DNA of 64,000 nt from Favolaschia claudopus (Eukaryota; Basidiomycota; Agaricomycetes; Agaricales; Mycenaceae). Below, piece by piece: positions 11,935 to 22,679 of the stretch. The notes below the pieces were generated by a model. That model was given only the letters and a program-made list of their open reading frames with translations, had not been told where the DNA came from and ran no database searches. The stretch lies in assembly GCA_037176885.1 (NCBI GenBank), contig JAWWNJ010000057.1, forward strand, positions 1,178,001 through 1,242,000. The letters are read 5' to 3'. Made by a program: the position numbers and the translations under genes. Each line of letters starts with the position of its first letter. The stretch's first letter is position 1.

Positions 11935-13578
11935 ATGTCGAGCTCCGATTCGGAGTCTCCACTACTCCGCCCCTTTGATCTGAAGGCTCTGTTGAAAAAT
12001 CGACTTGTTACCCTTCAAGCAGAACAACGAGAGCTGGATGTGCAGATGGCAGCCATTCTTGCACAAACGACAAAAACACAGAAGAAAATCGACGCAAATA
12101 TTCTTGCCATCCAATCTTGTAAGTCCCAACTGTTGATGGTGGGGAGGAATAACTCCTACCTCTCGCGGGCTCCAATCCGACGCTTGCCCCCGGAAATACT
12201 CTGCGAAATCTTTCAATGGGTAGTGGTGCTGCACGAATACACCCGCACAGTAAACTATTGGGAGATCCCGGTTGCGCCGTGGCCACTCACGCACGTCTGC
12301 CGGGACTGGAGGGAGGTAGCGCGAGGATGTCCTCGGCTTTGGTCAACAATAAACATTGTTGTACCTGACATTCCAGATGGCGACATGTCGAGCTACGTCG
12401 ACGACTATTACATCGATGATTCCGACGCGGATACGGACATTTCAGACGCGGAAACTGATTCCTCTGACGCTGACACGGACCACTTGGATTCAGAACCCGA
12501 ATTTGATCCACAGAATCAGTCTATGTCGACATACTTTCCAAAGGCGGCGGTGGACACCCAGCTCCGACTGGCTTATCCGATGCCGTTGGACATCGTATTC
12601 GACGTCGGTCCTTTCAAGAGAGCTTCATATTTGTGTAAGCTGCTTCGGATACTCGCCCATCAGAGCGATCGTTGGTCGCGGCTTACTCTAAAATGGATAT
12701 ATATCCCCAAAATATTCTCCGTCCTCCGACACGTCAAAGGACGACTCTCTCGACTGGAGTCATTGAAACTTGATGTTGGATCCGATGCCGAGGAGGCTTG
12801 GCCGTCTGCTTTTGTTGACGTATTCACTATCGCTCCCCGTTTGCGACACGTAGATGCAACTATCTTGGCCGACATTCTCCCATCGGACCTCTCCCTCCCG
12901 CAGCATCAGCTTACCTGCGTACAGTTGTCGTCCTCGTCGCGCAGTGTCCTCGAGTTTCTGCCACTTATGGCTCACACCCTCACCGAAGCCACTTTGAAGG
13001 TTTATGAACCAAATGACGCAGACGAAATCCTTCCAACCCTTCCACCTGTTGTAGAGCTTCCGCAGCTCCAACGACTGTCATTGGATAATGACTGGGGTCT
13101 CGGTTGCCTTGTTGTCCCCTGCCTGACGTCGCTGAAGCTCGATGGCGTTATTGGAAATATCCACACTGTCCTCCACCGTTCGCAATGTCAATTGAAGATG
13201 CTTGACTTCAGTTGCTTTCCCACGCAAGATGTGCTGTCCTCCCTTCTTTCACAGCGCCCCACACTATCTCATTTGCGCGTCGGCCTCATTTACGATCTTG
13301 CGGGGATTGCACCTCTCCTTGATGCCCAAAACACCAGCGATAATCCCCCGAAATTTGTATCCATGGAGATCGAACCTTGGGATGCTCGACTATTCGAACC
13401 ATTTTGCAACGCGGCAGAAGCTTGCTGGAATTTACCTCAGGATATTCGTTGCTTACGTTCGGTTCGCTTCCCGAAGAAGATGTGCCCTCCTCCGATTTGG
13501 GAGAGATTTGAAAAAATGCGACTGGAGGGGTTGAAGGTAAACGAACCATTGTCCGAATCCGAGGAGGTTCGATTTTAG
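11935..13578 (+). CDS. F-box protein with N-terminal coiled coil and acidic repeat insert
   Basis: This intact single-exon gene of 547 aa belongs to a second F-box subfamily, shared with the gene at 62.4 kb. Residues 17-66 form a coiled coil (LKALLKNRLVTLQAEQREL...). The F-box is at about 78-140 (IRRLPPEILCEIFQWV, then PLTHVCRDWREVARGCPRLW). Residues 150-192 are an acidic insert built from imperfect DSDADTD/DAETDS repeats. The remainder is leucine-rich with LxxLxL-type spacing. The start is the ATG at 11935, in the context CCCACCATGTCG; the open frame extends only three codons further upstream. The presumed role is SCF ubiquitin-ligase adaptor; no substrate can be inferred. The acidic insert is absent from the 62.4-kb relative. 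Confidence 0.86.
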   Translation: MSSSDSESPLLRPFDLKALLKNRLVTLQAEQRELDVQMAAILAQTTKTQKKIDANILAIQSCKSQLLMVGRNNSYLSRAPIRRLPPEILCEIFQWVVVLHEYTRTVNYWEIPVAPWPLTHVCRDWREVARGCPRLWSTINIVVPDIPDGDMSSYVDDYYIDDSDADTDISDAETDSSDADTDHLDSEPEFDPQNQSMSTYFPKAAVDTQLRLAYPMPLDIVFDVGPFKRASYLCKLLRILAHQSDRWSRLTLKWIYIPKIFSVLRHVKGRLSRLESLKLDVGSDAEEAWPSAFVDVFTIAPRLRHVDATILADILPSDLSLPQHQLTCVQLSSSSRSVLEFLPLMAHTLTEATLKVYEPNDADEILPTLPPVVELPQLQRLSLDNDWGLGCLVVPCLTSLKLDGVIGNIHTVLHRSQCQLKMLDFSCFPTQDVLSSLLSQRPTLSHLRVGLIYDLAGIAPLLDAQNTSDNPPKFVSMEIEPWDARLFEPFCNAAEACWNLPQDIRCLRSVRFPKKMCPPPIWERFEKMRLEGLKVNEPLSESEEVRF

Positions 13579-14509
13579 AGTGTCTATGGTGTGTTGTCTA
13601 CCAGTGTTTGAAGCATTCGATGCCAAGGCTGATTATTGTAGGCTTTCTATCCCGGTATTATCACGACCATAGCCTCGGGCGATGTGTTTCGTGTAATGCG
13701 GGACGTTTACAGCTCTCTCTGGTCATTTTTTCCAGCTCCCGGCCGTACTCCGAGTCGGGATTTACTACCAGTATGCACCAATAAGTAGTATTTACTGTAT
13801 CAAGTACACAAATTCGTTGAACGTCCTTCTTGATTCCTTTCGTTTTCGCTTCGAAACTAAATTTGTTTGTCTGTGAACAAAAGCAAAAAACCAATACAGA
13901 ACTTACGGTGAGATAAGCGTCATGAGATTAGCTTTTGTTTCGACAGGCATAAAACGCAATACAGTTATCGATATCGGCGTTGAGAATCAGTAACCTTTTC
14001 ATCTCGAGCTCTAATCTCGTCTCCGTACCAAAATTTTGCATGATAGCAGAGGAATTTGAATGGCATCGTGCATATCCACATCCGTTATTCGTCCTCGATG
14101 GATCGTCAAATTTGCATAATTCACGCTGGTAAGAGCTTCCTTGTTTCGAGCTCGTCAAGAGCTCGCACTCGCATAATTATTTTAAGATCTTGTTTCTTGA
14201 CCAACCGCTAATTTCAGTCAGTCTCAAAATGTATATGTGCAATTGATGCATCGATGGTCCTCGAAGTATCCCTCAAACTCATAGAGAGGGTTATGAATAT
14301 ATTTTACCCCTCGCACCGCCATAGTGATTGACAGGATACTCAACGCCGGCTTCCAGAAAAGGAAGTTCAACCAAAACTCAGAGTCGAGGATCGAAATTGA
14401 GCAATATATTATATGCATAAGTAACGGTTGGTGTGTCAAACCGAGGTCTTTTTCGAGACTGTATCTCTATTCGAAAATAGCGGACAAGAAATGTCAATCA
14501 TTGAATATC
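13579..14509. other. Intergenic, no gene seen
   Basis: AT-rich spacer between the F-box gene and the 3' end of the kinase fusion gene. A stretch at about 14,305-14,370 (core GTGATTGACAGGATACTCA) recurs in degenerate form and the same orientation at about 20,495-20,565, on the other side of the fusion gene. On the minus strand both could encode a short hydrophobic segment containing LSI; they may be remnants of one duplicated membrane-protein exon. Confidence 0.35.
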
Positions 14510-17500
14510 CTAATATACTAATATGTACACGACGAACTAGGTGTCAATTAGTTGAAGTATAGATAGCATAGTCACGCACATACCTGCTCATATGGCTTCA
14601 GCGGAGGCTGCCCAAACCGTGGTAGTGATTCCGGGAGTTCGGGATGTGATGTGCTGTAAGGAACCTCATTTCTCAAATGATCACGGTAACCCACCGTTTC
14701 ATCGGGATAGGCCTGTAGCTCCGCCGGGTAGGCAGTCCTTAGAGGTGCATACACAACAAAGCCATCCTCGGTCAGATGGTCGCCACGACGGTTCCAGAAC
14801 CCCTTGCGGAACACCCTCGATGGCTTGGCCTGACCAGCAGGCAGGATGCCTTGTGCCAGAGCTGGTAGCGGTTGTTGAATTATTGTAGGGAGCGAGGAAG
14901 CTACTACTTTGTGCTGACGGGCCGATAACGAGTGAGATCGAGATCGTAAACGAGTCGGGGAATGCTGAGGCAGTGGAGGCAAGGGCTTCCCTTCGGCAAG
15001 GTGGGCGAGTTCATTTGGTCGCTCCAGAATTGCGCTGAGGGATGAGCGACGTCGAATCGGACTTCGGCTTTGTTTGCCCTCTGTGACAGCGATAGATGTT
15101 GTCATAGTAGAATCCAAAGATTTGGGAACATTTGTGCCTTCAAGCAAAGATGACGACATGGAGTGCGACATTGTGGATGGGCGATTTGCCGTGGGACTGC
15201 CAAGTCGTCGAGCTAGTGATCTAGCAATGAGGATGAGCTGCAGCGCTGTCTCGTACTGATCAAGGTTGAGAATCCGAATTTACCTGAAAAACAGAGCAGA
15301 ATTCAATATTTGGGATATGCTTGGCCGATCATTCGCTTCAGGATGCCAGCATTGTTCTAAGATGCTCCAAATTTTGTCTGTTATAGTTTCGATGTCGTAG
15401 TGTATGCGTTTCGGGCGAAGATTCTCGAGCATGTTGAGCGTGATGACAGGTCGGCTTGGTCTTCCTTTGAGAGGTTGAGAAGTCATAATCTTCACGATCA
15501 CTCTGTTCAGCTGGTATCTTTCTCCGAAAAGAGCGAACTTACCTCCAAGACAAGCAGACCAAAGGAGTACATGTCAGTCTGTTTGGTTGTTGTAGGAACC
15601 TTCACCTCCGCGCCGTCCCTCCCGATGACCACAAACAATTCTGGCGCCATGTATGGTGCAGTTCCAACGCTTGCCGTTGTGAAACCATGATGGTTTATGA
15701 TTTTCGATATACCGAAATCACAGATGCAGGGAGTTCCTCGTTTATCAACGAGCACATTTTGCTGATCATTCTACGATTAGGAAGTCAAAATCAGCGATCA
15801 ATTAACACATACTAGCTTCAAATCCCCGTGAACAACCTCGTTGACGTGAAGAAATTGTAATCCACACGCGATGCCATGAACCTGAAAACCGACTTCCCCA
15901 TCAGCTCTCTCATAGCCAGTGCCAGAGAAGTCTTACGATATCTATTCGATTGATATGTGGGTGTTTCCTGAGGTATGTTCCGACATGTCCAAATTTATAG
16001 AAAGGAGATATCAGTACAGGAGTTGGTGCGAGATCATCGCACACTCCGATGAATGGAAGAATGTTTTTGTGTTTGAGTTTGCTCCAGACGTCGACTTCTC
16101 GCTTGAGTCGCTGAACAAGATGTCGGAAATTCAGAATCAAAGTATACTTCAGTCTATTTCAGCCTACCCTAATGATCTCTTCTAAATGGCCAGACCCATC
16201 GTCGGACACACGAAACATCTTGATTGCCACCTATGCAAAGTTTGAATCAGTCACTTCGGTGAAACGTAGGAAAGAATATACGCACGCGAATCTTGCGACC
16301 ATCAGACCGCGTGAGTTTTCCACGATATACGTTAGAGTTACCTCCTCCCGCGAAAGGATACTGATCGTCCTGAATGATACGTCCTTTGAGATCTCGCCCT
16401 GGTACATCGGGAAGGGTGTGATGCTGGGTGAAATTCGAGTAAGTCGCCGAGAAGGATAAAGTAAAAGTATTCTTCCAACCCCGAAAAATATTTCTTCCCC
16501 ACTGGAGCCTTTATCATCCTGAAGATCAAGTTGGTTAGTTGGGAACATCGGAGAAGATTTCGCATTGACCTCTTCGTCTGGCCGCGGGAGATCCGTATCA
16601 GCCTCATCTAATGCACCTTCTTCCGCTCTGGTTAAATCATTCTGTTGACTGCTAAGAATCATCAGCTAAAACATCAGACAAATAGGTGAGATATTTCTTA
16701 CATTTTTATCAGCTGTCCGATTATTTCGAATATACTAGGTCTTGTGTGAGGTTTGGCTGTCCAAAGCGAAGTAAGGAGTTGCCATAGGGAATCATTTACA
16801 GTTTTGCGGTCTACGTGACTTCTGATAGGCTGTCCGCCACGAACAATATGAGCCACGACAGCGTGTTCCGTGGGTAGATGGTGATATGGCTCGAGGCCCG
16901 AAAGGATCTGGACAAAATTAAGTACTGCAATATACCGGGCCTGGTGCCTACCTCCAATACCACCATCGAATGTGCATACACATCGGTAGATTGTGTGCGG
17001 ATATGATGTGCGCCGTCATCACCCAAGAAGCATTCGGGAGGGGTGAAGCGCACGGAAGTCGAGAGCAATGATGTAGTGTCAGATGTTGTCCCGAGTGTTT
17101 TCGACATCCCATAACCACATATCATTGGCGAGCCTTCCTGATTGACGAGGATTTTTTTCTTTGTAATTTGAGCTTTAAATAGCTTCCCTGATCACGGCCA
17201 GAATTAACGACATACTGTACATAGATTTCCATGGACGACATCTTCGGAGTGAAGATATTGAAGGCCATTTGCAACATCAATCGTCTAAAAGCATGTGAAC
17301 TGCAATGATCCACCGGGAAAGGAATCACAAACAAGTTGAAATTTGTCTCTTGTGTCTTTTGTGTTCTCTTTTAAGTATTTCATAACCGAGCCCGATGTGC
17401 ACAGCGGGGATATCAGAGCAGGAGACGGCCCCAGGTCCAACGAAATCCCGAGGAAAGGCAGTACATTCGGGTGATGCAATCGTCTCCAAATCAGTGCTTC

Positions 17501-19157
17501 CGAATAGAGAACCTGGCGAAAATTCAATGAAAAATATGGGGTTCGAGTGGTAATCCGAAACCTTGCTCATTTGCTCGATTGCGCCGGGTTCATAATGCAT
17601 TCTCCGAAAGATTTTCACAGCAACATGTTGAGTGCGTCTGGCTTCGGGTGCGTGCGAAGAAACCATTTTCGCCCGATAAATGTCTGCGGTTCGTCCCGAT
17701 TCGAAAGGATATTGACCCAATTTTGCAACTCGGCCCGTCAAATCCTTGAAAAATAAGCACGTCAATCAACTGAGAAGCTTATGGTAGCACATACTAGGCG
17801 GAGAAAACTCTCACCAGTTCGCTCAACACACTTGGTTGAGAAGCAAACTCGAAACTGGGCAAGGAAGGTGGTGTATTCGAAGCTGGGGAACTTCGAAGCG
17901 AGGACTGATCACTCCCAGCATCACTGAATCCACTCAGCCAAGCCGACCCTCGTCCGTCCGACGAATAATCGGACGAGCGCCGAGACCTTTCACTCCCCGA
18001 AACTGACGACGACGATCGATTTCCAATCAGTGGTGTCCTCAATGGAGGCCGTGAGCGCCAGGATTCCGGTTGAACAAGAGCCGGCGATTGTGACCATAAA
18101 TCGTCTTCGGATGCATCGGATGCAGTATTGCGTGTTGGATCGAATAGGATTATAGGATCAGAGAAGTCCGAGTCAGCACTCAATGGTTGTGTTCTTGTTT
18201 CTGGGACGAGCGATGAAAGCGGGGATTCAGACAGCATGAAAAATGGTGTTGTGAGATAGGTCACAGAGAGGGTGAGAGCGTCTAGATTGAAAGGATAGGT
18301 AATAAGTGAGAGCTAATGAAAGGAGATCGAGGAGAGTCACCATTGAGGAGAGGGATGCTTGAAAATTCATGTCTGTCGACAGGCAAATTTTCGTGGGGCA
18401 GAGAAGTCCTTGGGCCAGTGAGCGAGGCACCAAATTTTAGAATCGAATCTGGCTGCTTCAAGGTGTCAGCTAGAACTGTCACCGGGCGGGTGGGGTTTGA
18501 AGCACGATAGGAATGTAGCCTCAAAACCACACGCATCCGTTCAGCAACCTGAGTCGGATCTCGATCCGCTAACCACCCGCTGATCTCCTGGGTGGTCCGC
18601 CATGCAGGGAGGATACGGAGGAGGGAAAATACGCTGCGAAATAACGAGATGGCTGCTTTGTAGATGGTCGCTGGCTCAGGGGGAACTTGGTCATCGCTTC
18701 TGACTCGTGTCCACGATCCGGGAGTTGGATATTCTAACCGCCACTCTTCCAAAAGGACAAGACGATAATCGGAGCAGATACGCGCGTTGGTGGGGACATG
18801 CACAAGGGTTCCAGAAGACGGGATTGCAAGAAAAACTTGAATTGTAAGCGGTTCGGGTCGACGAACCGAGGAAACCGATCGATAGGCCTGAAAATCACTG
18901 GATTGAAAGCTAAGTGGCGCTGCGACAGGTGTTTCCAGGTTAAACTAATCCGGATTTGAGGGTCATTAATGAGCAAGAAAACAAGTGTAAATCCTTACCC
19001 ATTTGTCAATTTTACCCAACGGAGGGCCCTGGTCTGATGCGCGCGCGGCATAGATGAGCTGGAAGGCTTTGGTATAGATATGGAACGCGATCTCGTCTGT
19101 TCTCCTCCGAGTGTCCGTGTCAGCGTCCGAGTCATTGTTCGGTGACCGATCGCTCAT
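14510..19157 (-). CDS. Atg13-like HORMA / pseudokinase / TKL kinase fusion protein
   Basis: Seventeen exons read in one continuous phase on the minus strand: 19157-18999, 18944-18341, 18281-17815, 17744-17562, 17512-17333, 17284-17216, 17158-16952, 16907-16702, 16651-16480, 16423-16286, 16230-16168, 16110-15937, 15881-15813, 15761-15543, 15489-15284, 15220-14584, 14536-14510. The product is about 1,259 aa (1,254 aa with a stop at 14572 if the last intron is retained). Order: Atg13-like HORMA (about 18-270), Ser-rich linker (285-405), pseudokinase (411-690), acidic linker (692-750), kinase (755-1038), tail rich in Pro and Ser (KPLPPLPQHSP). Atg13 is the regulatory partner of the Atg1 kinase in autophagy; here the HORMA part is joined to TKL-type kinase domains, not Atg1. 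The introns are 44-70 nt, all GT-AG. The join between HORMA and kinase parts rests on one 70-nt intron (17814-17745). Two adjacent genes is the alternative, but the kinase part has no ATG of its own. Confidence 0.72.
15284..16423 (-). other. Active-looking TKL-type kinase domain (exons 10-15 of the fusion gene)
   Basis: All key residues are present: glycine loop AGGGNSNVYRG (about 774-784), VAIKMF (Lys about 799), LKHKNILPFIGV, VVHGDLK (Asp about 894; HGD instead of HRD is common in agaric TKL kinases), NVLVD, CDFGISK (Asp about 912), GTAPYMAPE, DMYSFGLLVLE and CWHPEANDRPSI. It would be a serine/threonine kinase. The pseudokinase-then-kinase order in one chain recalls animal JAK kinases, though the domains are of a different family. 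Confidence 0.85.
16702..17744 (-). other. Pseudokinase domain (exons 4-8 of the fusion gene)
   Basis: The domain has the TKL fungal kinase layout: LGQYPFESGRTADIYRA in place of a glycine loop, the ATP-anchoring VAVKIF (Lys about 454), WRRLHHPNVLPFLGI, LQYLHSEDVVHGNL, PMICGYGMSK, FTPPE and LWTAKPHTRPSI. The catalytic Asp of HxD is Asn (HGN, about 551) and the metal-binding Asp of DFG is Gly (GYG, 569-571), so phosphotransfer is very unlikely although the VAVK Lys is kept. Confidence 0.8.
17815..19157 (-). other. Atg13-like HORMA domain and Ser-rich linker (exons 1-3 of the fusion gene)
   Basis: Exon 1 encodes IYTKAFQLIYAARAS and ends KIDKW; exon 2 opens with FNLETP. Together they restore KWFNLETP, the hallmark of Atg13 proteins, preceded by the usual YTKAxxLIxxxR helix. 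Exon 2 continues with LVLLEEWRLEYP and ATIYKAAISLFRSVFSLLRILPAW, matching the Atg13 ERW and YKKxIxLxRSLYxxxRLLPA segments. Exon 3 begins DALTLSVTYL, the closing HORMA strand (TLSVxY). The 120 residues after this are Ser/Arg-rich and presumably disordered. If a stop after FSA (17794) were used, this part alone would be a short Atg13-like protein of about 416 aa. Confidence 0.8.
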
Positions 19158-20990
19158 CGTATGCCTTGAGCCCTAATTAGCCTGCTATCGATGTAGTGGG
19201 AGAAAGAGAAAGATGATCCCTGACGCGTGACGTCCCACGCACTGGCACCCGTATCATGATCTTTCGTGGGAAATGTGAAAAATCCGAGTCCCCACTTCTG
19301 GTAACGCGTTCCGAAGATATAAGCAAAGAGGATCGACTCACGGTTAGGTAATATTGTTACTCGGTCATCCGGCTAAAATTCAAACGAGTGAACAGAGTCA
19401 AAACGGGCATCACATTTCAGAATAAGAGAAGTGTCGACGTCACGGTTGGGGGAGGTGCAATAGAGGTTTCCGAAAGTCTGCGCGCACTGGTGGGTACTGG
19501 GTAGGTTCGGGTCGATCATTGTGCAATGAGAGCGCCGACGGTCGCATTCGGCTTAGCCCCCAGTGACAAACGAACGAGACATTGCCATTGAACGGAATTG
19601 TGTTCAAGATTCAGTAGGACTCCCGGAGGAGGCGCTGGCTAACCGAGAATCCAGCCGTTCCGATTTCCATGGCGGAGTGCGAGTGGGTTGAACTTGAGCT
19701 CCAGAAGATATTCGCTGGCAGAACGAATCAGAGCTCCGGATTCCGATTCTCCGAAAGACTTTCAGTCAGTTTAGACTCAGTTAGCGTCTTCGCCGTTCGG
19801 CGGCGCCGTCAGAATTTGGAAACTCGTCCTCAGGCTCTGCCAGTGTAATCAGGTAGAGTTCAAATGATCAGGTAGAGTTCAAATTTCTGTGCCGGGAACC
19901 AGTCCAGTCGATTCATTGAGCGCCTTCAAAAGTCGACGATGATGGATGAAGGAGAGATGCCGCGATGTTGTTAGATGTTGAATTTGGAAGCCATGACTCC
20001 GCCGCGGCGAGCTCTGCGGTTGACAGTCGGGCTGGCCGCAGTTCATTTACAAACGTTCTTATTGGTCCGTCTTGATATTTTTCATTTCCTTACCCATTTC
20101 TGGGCGACCGAGGAGCTCGTTGAGATCACCGTCCATCAATTTGAAGTCGGCCGATGAGTCGTTCTGACTCGGAGTTGTGCTAAACTGTAAGTCTCGGTGA
20201 ATTTCGAAAACGGTGCATTATTAGAGCTGTAATGAGGCTCCAGGAAAAGCGCTATAGCTACTGGATCACACTACGAAAGAGCTAGAATATTGTCATAGGT
20301 AGTACTTCGAATTCAAAAGGGTTTGCTTTGAAGTTCTCGAGCAATTCGCAGTTCATTGCACTTTTTTTGTTAGAGAAGGTTTCTACGAAGCAATTTTTAC
20401 TCCATATTTAGTCTGCCTATGCCCGCCGAGTTCGTGCTTGACTGATTGTTGAACAGGGAAGAATTCCATGATATCGCGAATGCGGTGATTGCGTTCAGAA
20501 GAAGCACTGCCACAATGATTGACAGAATACTCACCGCCAGAGTCCGAAAAAGGAAGGTCTGCGAAGTCCGCGGTATTCGCGATGTTGGCTCAACAGTGAG
20601 CGTCGCGATACATCGAGTAGTGTGGTTAACAATTTCGGAATCATTAAACAAACAAAAACACCCCCAGTGTCAACGAGGCTGAATCGTATCTCGGGTCGAA
20701 CTGAGCCATCCTTGGCGATTGTTTTAGCCGCATAAAATTGTTTGACTGTTTCTTATGGCATAGGCCCTGAAGAATCCTGCAAGTTAATGTTGATCAAACA
20801 TTCAAAACAGGGTAACGCATACATATGCAGGACCTGCGAATTTCGTCAAAGATATATCTGTCAATGCGGAGACGGCCAACCATAACTAGTACTGGGCAAT
20901 GAAAATTTCGTATGAATACGTTTCAGCGAGAGCTACATCGTGCAACGCACCCCAGAGAATTGGGCTGAGGGACTGAGACGGGATTGTCCT
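19158..20990. other. Upstream region of the fusion gene; no supported gene
   Basis: This holds the promoter of the fusion gene and 1.6 kb without a recognisable gene. An 18-bp direct repeat (ATCAGGTAGAGTTCAAAT) lies in tandem at 19,849-19,885. A minus-strand frame at 20397-20651 (84 codons) contains one strongly hydrophobic stretch (VSILSIIVAVLLLNAITAFA) that could be a membrane helix, related to the degenerate copy near 14.33 kb. It may be a terminal exon of the DUF6534-like gene to its right, but I could not connect them. Confidence 0.3.
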
Positions 20991-21048
20991 TGTAGACCCG
21001 GATGTAAGTGTCGAACACTGAAGTGAACGAATGAATTAAAATTGACCT

Positions 21049-21640
21049 TCAAAAAGATATTTGCCATCCAGGAAGCCCCCGGTACTGCTCACGATGGATA
21101 TCTTCAACAATCGAACCACAGTCAGACACGCTAGGTGATATTCTTAGTCGGCTGCTGACCAAGGCAATGATCACCGGGATGATGCACGAGTTGGACAGCA
21201 TATGAAGACGATGGGCGTAGAAGAATTGACCGGTTAATGACCCTGTATCAAGTAGCACATTTCAGCACCGCTTCAGGTGCGAATCTTCGAAAAAGGAAAG
21301 GAAATCACCCACCAATTGAGCTGAGTATCGGGACAGTATACCACCCGTCTCTGCCCAGACTGCAGGATTATCATATGCCAGCCCTAGGTACACCACGGGG
21401 TCGTGTGTGATCAATGCTGTTTGCATGATTTCTAGGATGTACATGGTGTAGATAACGCTTTTGACGTGGGCGCGGTCGTTGGGGAAGGCTTGGTAATAAA
21501 AATCTATCAGAGATAGTAAGTTGCAGCTTAAGTAGGTAACGAAGGCGGGAAAGTCGAGCTCACATAATTGAACGGTCAATGCGCCGAAAAGCGCCCAGTG
21601 GAGGAGGCCTGCCAGGAGCTGAAGTGGAATGTGTGAGACC
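21049..21640 (-). pseudogene. DUF6534-like multi-pass membrane protein, partial or degenerate
   Basis: Three minus-strand pieces join in phase: LLAGLLHWALFGALTVQL, then after an intron YFYYQAFPNDRAHVKSVIYTMYILEIMQTALITHD, then GSLTGQFFYAHRLHMLSNSCIIPVIIALVS. This order (a YYQAFPxDR loop, a helix ending in QTxLxTHD, then GQxFYAxRxxxLSxSxIIP) is characteristic of the large agaricomycete DUF6534 family of predicted seven-helix membrane proteins, whose function is not established. I could not find a convincing N-terminal exon with ATG nor the usual C-terminal helices, so the gene is either truncated or has exons I failed to recognise. The hydrophobic frame at 20397-20651 could be a remnant of its 3' end. 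Confidence 0.5.
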
Positions 21641-22679
21641 AGATATAGCAAGCGCCGGAGGCGGACAATGGACACAACAAGGGAACGGTTCTGCCTCGTA
21701 TCGGTTTAATTAGAGAAGTCAAAATCGTGAACGAACACTCGCAGTGCTGTGATACTTTGGTGAACTGCCATGGATGGGTCAATGCGGGAGGGAGTCCAAA
21801 GCGACGTCGTAAAATATAGGCAACCCAAGCCGATGACTCGGATCTCGAGAGAATCGCCACCGCTGCGGCAGAATCTTGATACTCACTTGTGAAAGGCCAA
21901 TAACATTACTTGGAGCTGGAATAGCACTGCATCAAACCGCACCGGAGCGAAAGAAGGTGCAGACCACACTGCCCACAAAAATGCCCTAGTAAACGCTGAT
22001 TCAATTTTCGGTTTCATGATGTTGGGAGAAATCACTGATCAATTCATCCTTTCTTATCATCCTTTCTTGAAGCTTGTAAAATGCGCGAGTGACCAAGGAA
22101 GCGTTCGAGAAGGTGAAACCCAGACCTCCACGTTCAAGGACATGAGGAATTCGACGGTCTGATCGGATCCTAGACAATTTTAGCGGAGAGAATGAGTAAG
22201 GATGAATCGTAATATTTCGGAATTGCCATAGATCAGTAAGCATAACGTGCGCGGAAGAGAGAGCGACTGTGCTTGTAAGTGCAAACGCTCCGAGGGTACG
22301 CGAATATTTACCCACAATTTCCCTATTCATTTTTTCCTCAATGTTCCGAGAGGCGTGGTTAGCCGCCCTCAATTTCAATGCCGGTGCCAGGCCACAGAAA
22401 CAAAAAAAATCGACTTGTTCCTGCGTCAATAACAAACGGCCAAGTCGTAGCTGCACATATAGCGAGCATCCCACCAGATCAACGTCTTGAAGCTCCCGTT
22501 AAGTTACGAACGAGTTGGACGTTCAAGTTGGCGGCGAATGTATTGGAAGGCGATGAGCGAACTACAGAGTTATACCCCGAAAGACAAGGCGACTCGAAGC
22601 AGGCAAAGCAGTAAAGGAGCCCGTGACGAATTTCTTGACTTCGGACATCTGGAAAGGCATTTTAGTAGGATAGAACTGG
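21641..22679. other. Upstream of the DUF6534-like gene; only short unassigned ORFs
   Basis: A 157-codon minus-strand frame (22001-22474) has no recognisable domain and begins at a non-ATG codon. It may contain N-terminal exons of the membrane protein that I could not assign. No RNA genes or repeats are seen. Confidence 0.25.

Noticed and set aside
17745..19157. A free-standing Atg13-like gene ending at 17794, with the kinases as a separate gene
   Set aside because: Possible, but the kinase exon at 17744 has an upstream in-frame stop with no ATG between, and joins exon 3 in phase through a GT-AG intron. Kept as the alternative, not the main call.
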